This document shows, in pieces, positions 1 to 10,891 of a stretch of 64,000 bases of DNA. Position 1 is the stretch's first letter, and every line of letters begins with the position of its first letter. This DNA comes from Hansfordia pulvinata. Its lineage: Eukaryota; Ascomycota; Sordariomycetes; Xylariales. The stretch covers positions 407,001-471,000 of the forward strand of contig BJKQ01000012.1 of NCBI GenBank assembly GCA_006538405.1, written 5' to 3'. The notes under the pieces were generated by a model that was given only the letters and a program-made list of their open reading frames with translations, did no database searches and was not told the origin of the DNA. The position numbers and the translations under genes are program-made.

Positions 1-741
1 AAGCCGTCCTCGTGGCCCAGGGCCAGGACGTCCATGTGGCTCCAGAAGTAGTAGGGCCAGCCGCGCTCAAGGGACAGCCAGAGGTAGTAGTTCTGTAGCT
101 GGGCGAAGGACAGCAGCGCGGGCGTGGCGACCACGTTGACGCCCAGGGCGCGCAGGGCCGCGTGCGACAGGTACCACGGGTGCTGGGGGACAGCCGGCCG
201 CGGGCGTTGGCGCGCTGCGTGCCCGTGTTCTCGACCACGTAGATGTCCCCCGGCGGCCACCCCGCCGTCACGTACGACACGACCGTCTGCAGCAGCATCG
301 GCCACGCCCGTGTGAACCCGATCATCAGCGGCGGGCGCGCCGGCAGCCCCAGCCGGCCCCACAGCGCCTCGTCCGGCTCGTTGTACCACGGGATCGCCGG
401 CAGCGCCTTGGCCGCCGCCGCTATCACCGCCGCCTCCGCCGCCTCCGCCGCTTCTGCGGCTCCTCCTCCTCCTCCTCTGCCGGTCGTGTCGTCGTCGTTG
501 TCCGGGGAGCCGGTAGGGAGGAGAGGAGGCTGGTGAGGCTCGGGAAGGGGTCCTTGACGGGAGGCGGCGTGTAGGCCGGCGCGTCCTTGTAGATGGGGCG
601 CGCCGGCTGCCCGAGGACCTTCTCGGCGACGAGCTTCTCGGTCCGCTCGGCGCGGTCGGTGCGCAGCAGCGAGAAGAAGATGGTCAGGGCGGTCAGGGCG
701 ATGGCCGTGGTGGCCAGGAAGGACCGGAACCGGAGCATCAT
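1..741 (-). CDS. Type II membrane glycosyltransferase-like protein, 5' part (runs off left edge), two apparent frameshifts
   Basis: The reading begins at the double ATG at 741 and leaves the window at base 1. Residues 6-25 form one hydrophobic N-terminal segment followed by a low-complexity Pro/Thr/Glu-rich stem, the layout of a type II Golgi or secretory membrane protein. The conserved part (about positions 410 to 1) contains IPWYNEPDEALWGRL, PPLMIGFTRAWPMLLQ, DIYVVENTG and YYFWSHMDVLALG. I recall this arrangement from fungal glycosyltransferase-like proteins; this is recognition, not a search. The frame must change twice: once in the Arg/Ala-coding repeat at about 424-470, where a stop otherwise follows, and once at the five-G run 185-189. 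Both changes are what a single missing base would cause. The donor and acceptor sugars are unknown. Confidence 0.6.
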
Positions 742-3700
742 CCTTTCCCCTTCTTTTCTGTTCTATCTTTCTTTCTCGTCCCCCTCCCTCTTTTGGTCTG
801 CGACGAGGGGACTTGGCTGTGCGGGTGTGGCCAGCTGGTGAGGGAGCTGGACAGACACAGGTACGGGGGGTTGCGTATCGAAAAGTTCAGCCTGGTTCCT
901 GACGATAAGGGGGGCACAGTATGGTCGTCGTGTCGTCTCGGGTGGTTGGGTGTTTGGCGGACCAAGACAGCGGCTCACCCCAGGTCCCTTGCTCAGGCGC
1001 GCAGAGCCTCAGATGAGCATGGCCGGCCGGGCGAGTGCGTGCGATGAAGATTGGGCGCAAACGGCCTGTTTGCGCTTTTGCCTGTTGATGACGGGATCGT
1101 GGTTGTACAGGGACGGGTATGACGGTGCTACAAACCGAGGCGGGCGGCGATGTGGGAGGGAGCCGCGCGGCCGCGGGAGGGCAGAGACGAAACGGGGGGG
1201 AGGGGGGGCGATTACTGCGTGCTGCTGGTATTGTCTCTACTGCATCTGCTGCTGCATGGCCCTGGCGGCAGAGGAAAAGGCAAGCAGACATGGGGGCTAA
1301 TAATAATAAGTAGTGATGGCAGAGCGCGGCCGCAAAGCAGGTTTTAAACCATGGCTGGAGCTTATACTCCACCCTGCTGCGCTGTCGGGATCGCCAACGG
1401 CAGAAGAAGAGCAGACAGGCGCCCAAGCTCGGTCGACAAGGTTGCTCGCTCGCCCGCCCCGAGGCCACGCCCTCGAGCAGCGGCCGCGGCACCGGCTGCG
1501 TTGCATGGGATGGATCTAGTTCCAATGATGGCCCAACCTACGGGGAAGGGCCTGGGTCCCGGCTAGCTGGCAAACCAACGACGCATCGAGGCTGTGCTGG
1601 TAGGCGGACGCAAATTCTATCCCCGCGGAGGGGAGAGGGGAGACAGCGGCCCGAGAACGTGTAAACGTGCCGTCGGGTGTGTCGTCTACCTTACGCCATG
1701 TACGTACCTACCTACTACCTACCTATACTATTCATATCCAATCCGACTTGACTATTAGCGGCCGCCCTGCGAGTTGTCCACGATGTCACCCACGAGGGCA
1801 GCATGGACCAGCTCTCTCGTGGTCCTTTCGTGAACAGCCCGGCCGTGTGGTGTGCCCCAAGCCAGCAGGCCGCACGTCACCGACGCCCCAGACCAGATGG
1901 ACGACGGTGTCTCGGGCCTGGCCATATCTGTCTGTGTCTCTGTGTCTCGCAGAAGGCGCATCTTGGGCTGGCACATATAGCCTACCTACCTAAACCTCAG
2001 GTAAGGTACTTGATCAGCGGCTGGGAGCGTTCGTCAAAGATGGGCATCCAATGTCTTGCACGGGCCAATCATCACAAGGGGCAGATAAAGCAAGTACCAA
2101 AGGTAGGTGCCTGGGGTGCTAGGTAGGGTAGCAATGGTGCCTGTCAGACACACACAGACACAGCCACTCTGAAGAGAGAAAAAAATACAGATAATCGTGA
2201 AGGAAGAGAGAGAGAGAGTGTGTGTGAGAGAGCGAGAGAGAGGGACGGGCACACGGGGTGGCTTGTGGATGTGCCGTCTGATCCGATCCGCGGCGGGCGC
2301 CCGGCCGCGCGTCATAGATAATGGGGCCCGGCCAATCGACGGGGACCGGGCCCCCCGAACTGAACTGGCTGCAGACGCGGGTGGCTGTCCGTCCTCATTC
2401 GCCTTGGTTGGCTGTCAGCCCAGGCCAGGCACGCCAGGCAACGAGGCCGAGAGCATTTCCCTTTCCCTTGATAACATGAAAGGCTGGCTCAGGTGGTGGG
2501 TTTGTTCCGGGTGGGCGGCTCCGGGGGATGGCAAGCACGAGTTGTGGGGGGGCCGGGCTGTATCGCAAAGAGCCTCGACGTTGCGGCGGGGCGGGGCGCT
2601 CTTCAGTCGCCCAGTCGCAATAGCCTCCCGCTGTCGGCAGTTTTAGGTACCTACCTCCTAAGTGTACCTACAATATGCCGGAGGGAGGAGGGTTTTGCCA
2701 ATGTTACCCAGCATCTTCACACAACGCGAGGTGCAGAAGCTCAGGTACTCGTAGGTACTTGCATAGCCTTGCCAATGTCCAGCCGGTCGGGTTGCTGTAC
2801 CGAGTATAGGGCGACGAGCGGTCCCCGATGAGTTGGGTCGAGGTGGCTGACGGGGGGGGGACCTAAGGACTTGCCCGAAAAGGAAGATTTCCTAATATTG
2901 CACCGTAACTAATCGCCGCCCCACCTGAATCCACTGGTCCACCAGTCCAACAAGCGCAAGTGCGGCCCCAGATTGCTGAATCTACCACGACTGAGTTCGA
3001 ACCCAAAGCACGCCGCTCCCATTAATAGTGAGTGATACACCAACGATTTGCGACTTGCACCTAACACTGGTATCCAATACGAACGAGTATATCAGGCAAC
3101 TCCACAACCCAGCCCGCGGCGTCCCGGCCTACGGCGGCACTAGCACCAGGCAGCAGCTTTCCCATCAGTCTCTGCCCGGATTCCCACCAAGCCGGCCTTT
3201 TCCCAGCAGGCTGCGCCACACCCCGGCCCGCCCTGCTTGGACGTCACATCTCGCGACTTCACCTGAGCGATCGGCGCCGCAGACGGGAGCGGGCCATCTT
3301 ACCGTGCCAGTCAGGAGCGAGCATCACAAGAGAGAAAGAGTACAAGGGAGAAAAGAAAAGAAAAATTGCATCCATCGCCCCAAGATCGCGCATCTTTAAT
3401 CGGTGCCTCCGACGGGGCTCCTCGGGTATTTTCCTGACCTCGTCAAGGCTCCGGCGCATAGCGCGCCCTGGGATCGTGCTTGAAGCTCGAAGCGAGGCGC
3501 AGCCGCGTTCCTCGCGTCCCGGCGGTACCACTGTTGGGGGGTTTTTCGAATCCGGCCGGCTGGCCGGTGAAGGCAACGCACGCACGCACGCACGCGCGAC
3601 GGCGGCTCGGCTTGGCAGGGGCAAAAGCTTCCGGCTCTGCTCTCTCCTTGCTTGCCTCCCCGCCCGCCCCCCTGAGCTGGCGGGGGAGAGCGGGTAGAGC

Positions 3701-4479
3701 GAGCGGCTGCGGGACTCGGGGAGACTGCGGCGGCCGAGGCTCCGGGAGAGGGTGAGAGGCACTAGGTCTGTCTCTTTCTTCTCACACCTTCTTGGAGCTT
3801 GGATCACTCAAGACAAGAGATGCTCGTTGCGCTCTGCAGACCACCTACAACCGTCTGTGACGGTGCTCATGCGGTGGTGGGCTCTCTGGGAACTGCCTTG
3901 TCGCAGCGTGTTTGTGGGCAGCAGCGCCGAGAAGGTTGGGCCCAGGGGCTCGTAGGTATGGATGTATCTGAGCTTTACTTGCGTCCATCTAGGCTCGACT
4001 CCGTTCCGGTTGACAGCTACAAGCTGAGGCGAGATGCAGTCGGGGCCCATGCAACTTAGCTGGATTCAGGGGCCGGACGGCGCAAACCAAGGAGACCACG
4101 ATGGCGCTGGGTAATATCTCTTATCTGCGCGTCTTCCTCACGCGCCAAAGGCCCATTGCAGACCACGCAACTTGAAGAGAAGCAGGCGGCGAACATGGTC
4201 AGATAGAGACTCATCCTGACCAGCCCGCGTTCCAATAAAGCAAGGCCGTTAACAGACACTGAATATGGGACAGCGCCGAAAAGTTATGATTTCGGGTCTC
4301 CAATAGAAACTAGATAGGTAGATACCCAATGGCCCAGCATGATGCTTCTTCTACGTTCCGCTGCTTGTATACTTCATGAGAAAAAACGAAAAAAAAAACA
4401 GACTCGGCTTCCCCAGACCCCATGGGACATCAACAGCCGCCCTTGAACGCAGCCGCACCGCACGCGACAGTCCCCCCCC
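742..4479. other. Intergenic region, no supported gene
   Basis: About 3.7 kb between the glycosyltransferase-like gene (transcribed leftward) and the 3' end of the Zn2Cys6 gene. It holds GA-rich tracts (about 2198-2245), several TACCTACC/GGTAGGTA-type motifs (about 1700-1730, 1978-1992, 2644-2675) and scattered open frames of biased composition that I judged to be non-coding. A 52-codon frame at 4056-4214 (-) begins with a hydrophobic stretch but has no supporting context. Confidence 0.5.
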
Positions 4480-5131
4480 TCAGAGAAAATCCAGTTCGAA
4501 CGCGTCCCAGCCCGTGCCCAGCGATGCGCCAGCCCCGTACGCCGCCGCCAGGGAGACGTCGTCGAAGGGCGCGTATGGGCTGGGAGGGGCCTGATACTGA
4601 TACTGATACTGAAACTGCTGCTGGTATGAGGGCTCGGAGAATGCGTCCTCTGCGGCATGGACATTCACCACCCTGGCCCGTTGTTGCTCCTCCTCCTTCT
4701 TCCTCTTGTTCTTTTCCTTCTTCCTTGTCCTCCTCTCCTCCGTCACTTCCACACCCGCCGCGACCTCGGGGATGCGGTAGCAGCTGGCGGGTCCGGCCAC
4801 CTCGTCCATGAGCGCGAGGAGGCGGGCCGCGAACGGGGCCACGGGGTCCTCCTCTTCCTCCTCCTCTCCCTCCTTGTCTTCGTCTTCGTCCCTGCCATCT
4901 TCCGCGGTGTTGTCGTGGTAGTGGTGGTGGGTGGTGGTGGTGGTGGTGGTGGTGGTGGTGGTGGTGGTGGTCTGCATCGCGGGCTCGACCACCACCGTCT
5001 TCTGCCCCCGCCCCCGCGGTCCCGACCCTGCCCCTGAGGTCGACATCGCTGCTGCCGCCGCCGCCGCTGCTGCTGAGCGACTCGAGCAGGCCGCGGAACA
5101 CCGCCGCGGCGCGGTGCGCGTGGGCCCAGCA

Positions 5132-5165
<34 letters not shown>

Positions 5166-7651
5166 GCCCGGTCGGGGAACGCGCCGAGCACGCTGATGAG
5201 GACGGTGACCTCGTTGCGGGCCGGGAGGGCGAGGGGCCGCGGGGACGGCGACGGCGACGGCGATGGCGATGGCGAGTTCGACAACAGCGACGACGACGGC
5301 GGCGGGGAGGCGAGATGGGCGGGAGCGGTGGAGCGAGCGACTCGTCTCCTCCTCGCAGCACGGTCAACACTGTTGTTGTTCTTGTTGTTGCCAGAGTTGT
5401 TACTGCCGGGCTCGTTGCTAGCTCCCCTGCTGCCGGCCTCCTTCTCCCGCCACGCCCTCCACGCCCGCCACCACGCCCGCAGCAGGACCAGGCCGACGGG
5501 CAGCAGGCGGCCCAGGGTGACGCGGTTCAGAGGCAGGCGGCGCTGCTGGAACAGGGCGAAGGTGGACTGGAGGTGCCTCTGCGCGAAGACGAGGAGCTGG
5601 TCATCGCCGTCGCCGCTGGCTGCCGTCGCGGGCGCTGCTGCCGCGGGGATAAAGGAGGCGGACAATGAAGAGGAGGATAGTGGAAGAGGAGGACCAGAGA
5701 GTGAAGGCGACGACAACGACGACGACGACGACCAGGTGCTCCCGGGCGACGGGTAGTGCAGCAGAAGGAGCAGGAAGTAGTAACGCGCCCCGAGCCAGGC
5801 GACGGACGAGTGGACCGAGACGTTGTCCTCGTCTGCCGCCGTCGGGGTGTGGGGCGCCGCTGGGGCTGGCGCCGAGGAGGAGGAGGAAGAAGAGGTCAGG
5901 GAGGTCAGGGAGGTCACGAGGCAGCAGCCGCTGGCGTACCAGTCGTCGATCTCGGCGCGGAGCTGCTGGAGCGCGGCGCGGCGGTGGTCCGCGGCGGCAG
6001 CGGCGGCGGCCGCGGAGAGGGATAGGGGGTGGTGATGATGATGCGCGTGCGGGCCGAGGGCGGCGAGGAGGCCCCGCCGCAGGTGGACCTGCTCGAGGAT
6101 GCGGCCCTCGATGCGCCGCAGGGCGATGACGTGGCGGCTGGTCTGCAGCGTGGCGGCGAGGGCGGGCCGCGTCGCCGGCGAGGCGTACTCGTCTGCCGTC
6201 AGCGCGGGGAGGGGCACGGGGCCGCCGCCCCCGCCGCCATTGTCGTCGTCGTCGCACGGGAGGGCCGGGGGCAGACCCATGGACACGGCGACCATGCGGT
6301 CCAGCACGTAGACGCTCCAGTACAGGCGGTGGCGGAGCTCGGCGGCGGCGGCCTCGGGGGATGCGGTCCCGGCGGGGTCGGGAGGGAGAGGGAGAAGCTC
6401 CGGGGCGGCGGCGGCGGCTGCGGCGGCGGCGGCGGCGGCGGCGGTGGGAGCGCGACGGGTGAGCCCGGATATGAGGGCCTGGCGTGCGATGATGCCGAGG
6501 ATGGTCCAGGCCCATGAGGAGGTGCCGCCGTCGTCGTTGCCTGGGTCGAAGAGAGAGTACAGGGCCAGCAGGACGAGGACCTGGACTGACTCGATGCCGC
6601 TGCCGCTGCCGCTGCTGTCACGCTGCTGGCAGGCCTGGATGACGTCGGCGTAGGCCACCTGGAAGCCGGGCGCCGCGGGGGAGCGGGCGGCGTCGGGCAG
6701 GTGGCCGGCGCGCTGCAGGGTGGTGCAGCCGATGGCCATGATCAGGTACGTACGGATGGCGGGCAGGCGGCGCCTCTGCCTCTCCGAGTGGGTGTTGCCG
6801 CCGCTGCTGCTGCTGTCGTCTCCCCGCCTCATGTCCTCCAGGTCGCCCGGCACCCGGCCCATGTCCACAAAGGGGTACGCGCGGTGGACGTTGCGGCCGT
6901 ACGCGTCGACGAGGCGGCGGGCCAGCGGGTCCGGGGGCAGCCGGGCGGGCTGACCGGGTCGGGCCAGGGCGAAGGCGAAGTCGACCGGCGACGGCGGGTA
7001 TGCCGGTGCCGGTGCCGGTGCCGGTGTGGCCTCCCGGGGCGTGGTGGCGACTGCGGCGGCGGCCTGCCCGACGAGACCGAGCCCGAGCAGGTCCCGGACG
7101 TCGGCGCCGGTCTCCAGCCCGGCGATGCCTGGGCCGCCGCCGCCCCCGGAGACGCCGGAGGGGCCGGCGAGGCCGTCGACGAGGCGGGACAGCCAGTCGA
7201 CGCGGGCGCGCAGGCGGTGGGCCTCGGCGCCGGCGGAGGAGGCCGGGGTCGAGAAGGAGCACCGCTGGCCGGCGCCGGCGCACAGGGCGCAGGCCGGGAA
7301 CGTGCGGCTGCACCGCTTCTTGAAGACGCGGCACCGGTCGCACGAGGGGATCCTGCCGCCGCCGCCGACGCCTCGGCCTGTGAGCTTGTTCCTGCGGCGT
7401 ATGCTGCTGCTCTCAATGGGCGACAGGGGACTTGTTGTTGTTGTTGCTGTCGTCGTTGTCGTTGTCGTCGTCGGGTGGTTAGCCCCCGCCATCGGGTCAA
7501 CTGTTCCGTCTCCGTCGTTGCCCCCCGCCGCAGCGAAGGACGACGGCCAGGACAGGTCGGACGGATCGTGGGCCGTGTCGGGCCCGTGGCCGCTGCGGAC
7601 TGGGCGGGTCGTCGTCTGCTGGACGCGGAAGCGCCCGATGCCCGACTGCAT
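4480..7651 (-). CDS. Zn2Cys6 (GAL4-type) fungal transcription factor, C-terminal frame disrupted
   Basis: Starts at ATG 7651. The binuclear zinc cluster lies at residues 104-131 with spacing C-x2-C-x6-C-x6-C-x2-C-x6-C (CDRCRVFKKRC, then CALCAGAGQRC). The middle region from about residue 240 looks like the fungal-specific transcription factor domain (GRNVHRAYPFVD, RTYLIMAIGCTTLQRAGHL, LYWSVYVLDRMVAVSMGLPP). The same frame runs on to 4430, but its last ~170 residues are Arg/Gly nonsense. An overlapping frame supplies an acidic, Gln/Tyr-rich tail ending in DAFELDFL with a stop at 4480, typical of an activation domain. The switch falls at about 5000-5045, among G5 runs, and would be explained by two missing bases or one extra. 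Poly-Thr, Ala and Gly tracts are frequent. The gene is divergent from the flavin monooxygenase starting at 8529, so it may regulate it; this is inferred only from position. Confidence 0.85.
4923..4972. repeat. (GGT)n trinucleotide microsatellite inside the transcription factor gene
   Basis: About 16 near-perfect GGT/GTG units on the plus strand. On the coding (minus) strand they give a Thr tract in the frame I consider correct and a His tract in the shifted frame. Length changes here would alter only tract length, since the unit is three bases. Confidence 0.85.
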
Positions 7652-8528
7652 GGCTGCCTACTTACCTTTAGGTACTCGGGTGTGGCCGTTGCGATCGGCC
7701 CGTCAGTCTGTTCAAGATGGCCGGGGATCGTGTATTGTTGTTGTCGTCCTGGATGTTCGGTGTACTCATACGAATGGAGGGAGCCAGCAGTGACGAGGGA
7801 GGATAAATCGGATGAGCATGTCCCAAGGATGCTCTGCTCCCGCGAGACTGCCAACGGGGCGCCGGCAAATGGCGCCGGGCATGTTGGAGGGGGGGTCCTG
7901 CTCGATCACGACATGGTCCGGCCGGGGAATGGCTTGCACACCTCGTGTACAGACACGGACGTGGACATGGGAACACCCGGGCGTAGGAACGGGGACAGCC
8001 GGGAGCACTATAGCCAGCCCATCTACCCGTATACCAACCAGCTGGTGCTCAGTCAGGGGGGTGCTGCCGCGGTCGTCGACAGCGCTGCGGACAGGAATAC
8101 GGAGTAAGCGAACAAACAAGTGGGGGGTGGCGAATCACACCATCGCAGCGTCGGCGGGCGCATGCCGACAAAATTCCCGCTCCTGGCCTGGGGGCGCCTC
8201 GTCGGGGCCGGGCCCGAAAAGAAAAACACCATCTGCGCACCCCATGACGACATTGCCGGGATCGCAACAACGGCGCCCCGCGATAGCGAACGAGACAGAC
8301 ACACGTGCGCGCGCGACGACGAGGGAGCGCAAGGCACTGCTGGCTGCTGATAGAGGGCCGGCGGCGTCATAATAGCCCGCGGCCGCCCATAGACATCCAG
8401 AGAGAGACAGGAGGGCTCGAGTAATGCTGCCCCGCCATTACCCCCTCCATCACCACTGCCACCACCACCACCACCGTCGCCGCCTGATTCTCCTTTTCTC
8501 TCCCTGGTGACTCGGCACGCAGCGCGCC
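7652..8528. promoter_or_regulatory. Shared divergent promoter region of the Zn2Cys6 gene and the flavin monooxygenase gene
   Basis: 877 bases separate the two divergent start codons (ATG 7651 on minus, ATG 8529 on plus). It contains a TACTTACCTTTAGGTAC stretch just upstream of the regulator and a CCACCACCACCACC tract about 60 bases before the monooxygenase ATG. I see no clear TATA box. A role as a bidirectional promoter is inferred from geometry. Confidence 0.4.
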
Positions 8529-10606
8529 ATGGCCTCTTCGACGAGGCCGGCAGACCGGCTGCGCGTCGATCGCGTCGCCATCATCGGCGCTGGGCCCTGC
8601 GGTCTCGCGGGTGCGAGGTAAGCAACGTCCACCCCGCCCCCCCCCCCAGAGAGTCTGCAAAAGATATATATTAAAGAAAAAAAAACAAGGCAACGAGACG
8701 CAAACTGACCATCACCCACCAGATACCTCGCGGCGGAAAAGGCCTTCTCGCAGATCGTCGTCTTCGAGCAGCGCACCGCCGTCGGGGGCATCTGGAACCA
8801 CACGCCCGACAGCGGCGCCGAGGAGGAGGCCTTCAGCCGCGACCTGCCCGGACGCGGCCTGCGACGGCGCCGGACGCCCCGGCCGAGCTGCTGAGGCGGG
8901 CAGACAACGCACGGGGGGAGAAGCCCGCGGAAGAAGGGGCACCAGAGAACGACGACGGCAACGATGACGACGGCGCGTTCGAGGCCCGCTTCACGTCCCC
9001 CGTCTACGACCGCCTCGACTCCAACATCCCCAACTCGGTCATGTGCTTCCACGACCGCCCCTTCCCCCCGGCACCGCCCTGTTCGCCGGCCACCGCCGCG
9101 TCCGCGACTACCTGCGCGCCTACGCCGAGGACCTCCGGCCCCTGATCCGCCTCGGCGTCCAGGTCCAGTCCGTCCGCAAGCCGCCGCCTTCGCCGCCGCC
9201 TGATTCCTCGGCGGAGGAGGCAGATGACGACGACGACGTCGACGACGACGACAGCCGCTGCTGGGAGGTGCGCAGCGTGGACCTGCGGACCGGCCGCCCG
9301 CGGACGGAGCGCTTCGACGCCGTCCTCGTCGCCAGCGGGCACTACAGCGACCCCTTTGTGCCGGACATCCCGGGCCTGGCCGAGTTTGCGCGGCAGGGGA
9401 AGCGCAGCGACCGCAGCAGCAGCAGTACCAGCAGTCCCCCCCCGGCCGTCACGCACGCCAAGTACTACCGGCGCGCGGAGCGGTACGCGGGGCTCAAGTG
9501 CGTCGTGGTGGGCCACTCGGCGTCGGGCATCGACGTGGCGGCGCAGGTGGGCGCCGTCAGCGCGGGGCCGGTGCTCATCTCGGAGCGCACCGCCTCCTCC
9601 TCCTCCAAGGCCCCCCGGGGGACTGGTGCGTGATGAAGCCCGAGATCGTGGAGCTGATATCCTCCCCCCCGCCATCATCGGCGGGGCATGAGCCGCAGCG
9701 GGGACACGGAGATGATGATGACGACTGTGACGGTAACAGCGCAGCAGCTGCAGCAGCCACCGCGCATGATCGTCCGCGGAGGAGGAGCGCCGTCGTCTTC
9801 GCGGACGGCTCGGTGGAGGAGGACGTGGACGCCATCATCTTCTGCACGGGCTACTTTTACTCGTTCCCCTTCCTCTCCTCCTCCTCCTCTTCCTCCTACT
9901 CAGGAGAGGGAACAGAAAACGGCGGAGGCGGAGGCGGAGGCGGAGGCGCAGGCGGCCCCCTCCTCCCCGGCCCCGCCGTCACGACGGACGGCGCCCGCGC
10001 GCGCAACCTGCACGAGCACCTGCTCTACGCGCCCGACCCCACCCTGGCCTTCCTGGGCCTGCCCCAGCGCATCGTCCCCTTCCCCGTCTCCGAGGCCCAA
10101 GCCGCCGTCGTCGCCCGCCTGTGGTCCGGCCGGCTCGCGGCCCCCGGCAGGCGGGAGATGGAGGAGTGGGAGGCGGAGCTGCTGGCCGAGCGGTGCTGCG
10201 GCGAGATCAACGCCGATGACGACGATGACAGCGGCGGAGACGGTGCCCAGAAGAAGAAGAGGACACCGGTGAACGAGAGGCTGGCGCACAACCTCGCCTT
10301 CCCCCGCGACGCGGACTACATCAACCGCCTGCACGACTGGAGCGAGCGGGCGGACGGCTGCTCCGCTGACGACGACAACGACGACGGCGAGGGCGGAGAT
10401 GGCCGTGGGCAGAAGCGGGTGGGGGAGGCAAGAGGGCGCCGCGCTGGGGCCCCCGCGAGCGCTGGCTGCGCGAGCGCTTCCCCCTCATCAAGGCGGCCTC
10501 GCGGGCCCTCGGCGAGGGGCGCAGGGACGAGGTCACCACGCTCGAGGAGCTGGGCTTCGTCTACGAGGGGGGCGATGAGAAGGGGGAGTGGCGGCAAAGC
10601 GCTTGA
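8529..10606 (+). CDS. Flavin-containing monooxygenase (FAD/NADPH), four apparent 1-base frameshifts
   Basis: Starts at ATG 8529 in a good context (GCGCCATGG). Intron 8618-8722 has GTAAGC, a CTGAC branch site and CAG. Exon 1 carries the FAD-binding motif GAGPCG (residues 20-25). Exon 2 continues with IVVFEQRTAVGGIWNHTPD, PVYDRLDSNIPNSVMCF, LVASGHYSDPFVPDIPG, KCVVVGHSASGIDVAAQ (NADPH site) and DAIIFCTGYFYSFPF, in the order seen in fungal and plant FMOs. The protein should oxygenate a soft nucleophile (N or S) using NADPH and O2; its substrate is unknown. The reading frame must change near 8838-8890, at the C6 run 9064-9069, at the C6G5 run 9611-9621 and near 10418-10425. Each change has the sense of one missing base. 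The last frame ends at TGA 10604-10606. It is divergent from the Zn2Cys6 gene and convergent with the GH76 gene. Confidence 0.85.
8618..8722 (+). other. Intron 1 of the flavin monooxygenase gene
   Basis: GTAAGC donor, ACTGACC branch region at about 8704-8710 and CCAG acceptor. Splicing joins phase-2 AG to A, giving an uninterrupted GARYLAAEKAFSQIVVFEQ reading across the junction. Confidence 0.85.
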
Positions 10607-10891
10607 TTGAGGGGGAGTGAAGGGCATCGTGTGTTGACGTACGCGGCGCCACTGGCTTGCGGATTGTCAGGTATGCGGCTGCGTACCTACATTAGAGGGT
10701 CAACATTCTTCTTGAGCGAGTCTTTGTAGATAGACTGTCCATGTTCACTGGCGCGCCGGCCCGCTGGTCCCTATCGACCTGATAAAACGACACACTAGCG
10801 ACTCGTCTAACCTCTGGGCACAGACTGGAAGCTGGATTATTCTATTCATTCATCAAGTCATTAGATATTAGAGAGTCAACACAAACCACAC
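10607..10891. terminator. Shared 3' region of convergent FMO and GH76 genes
   Basis: 285 bases between two stop codons facing each other, clearly richer in A/T than the flanking exons. It presumably holds both 3' UTRs and polyadenylation regions. No canonical AATAAA was identified. Confidence 0.4.

Noticed and set aside
2985..3000. GAGTTCGAACCC resembling a tRNA B box
   Set aside because: No matching A box, acceptor stem or anticodon arm upstream. Similar strings at 25468, 35640 and 63965 failed the same test.
4056..4214. 52-codon frame with a hydrophobic start on minus
   Set aside because: Too short, with no promoter, intron or family support to call it a secreted peptide.
5601..6515. 304-aa Arg/Pro-rich frame on minus within the Zn2Cys6 gene
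   Set aside because: Shadow frame of GC-rich coding sequence; the real frame carries the transcription factor domain.
6701..8107. 468-aa plus-strand frame across the Zn2Cys6 5' end and promoter
   Set aside because: Antisense shadow of the regulator gene with Gly/Ala/Arg-biased composition and no domain.
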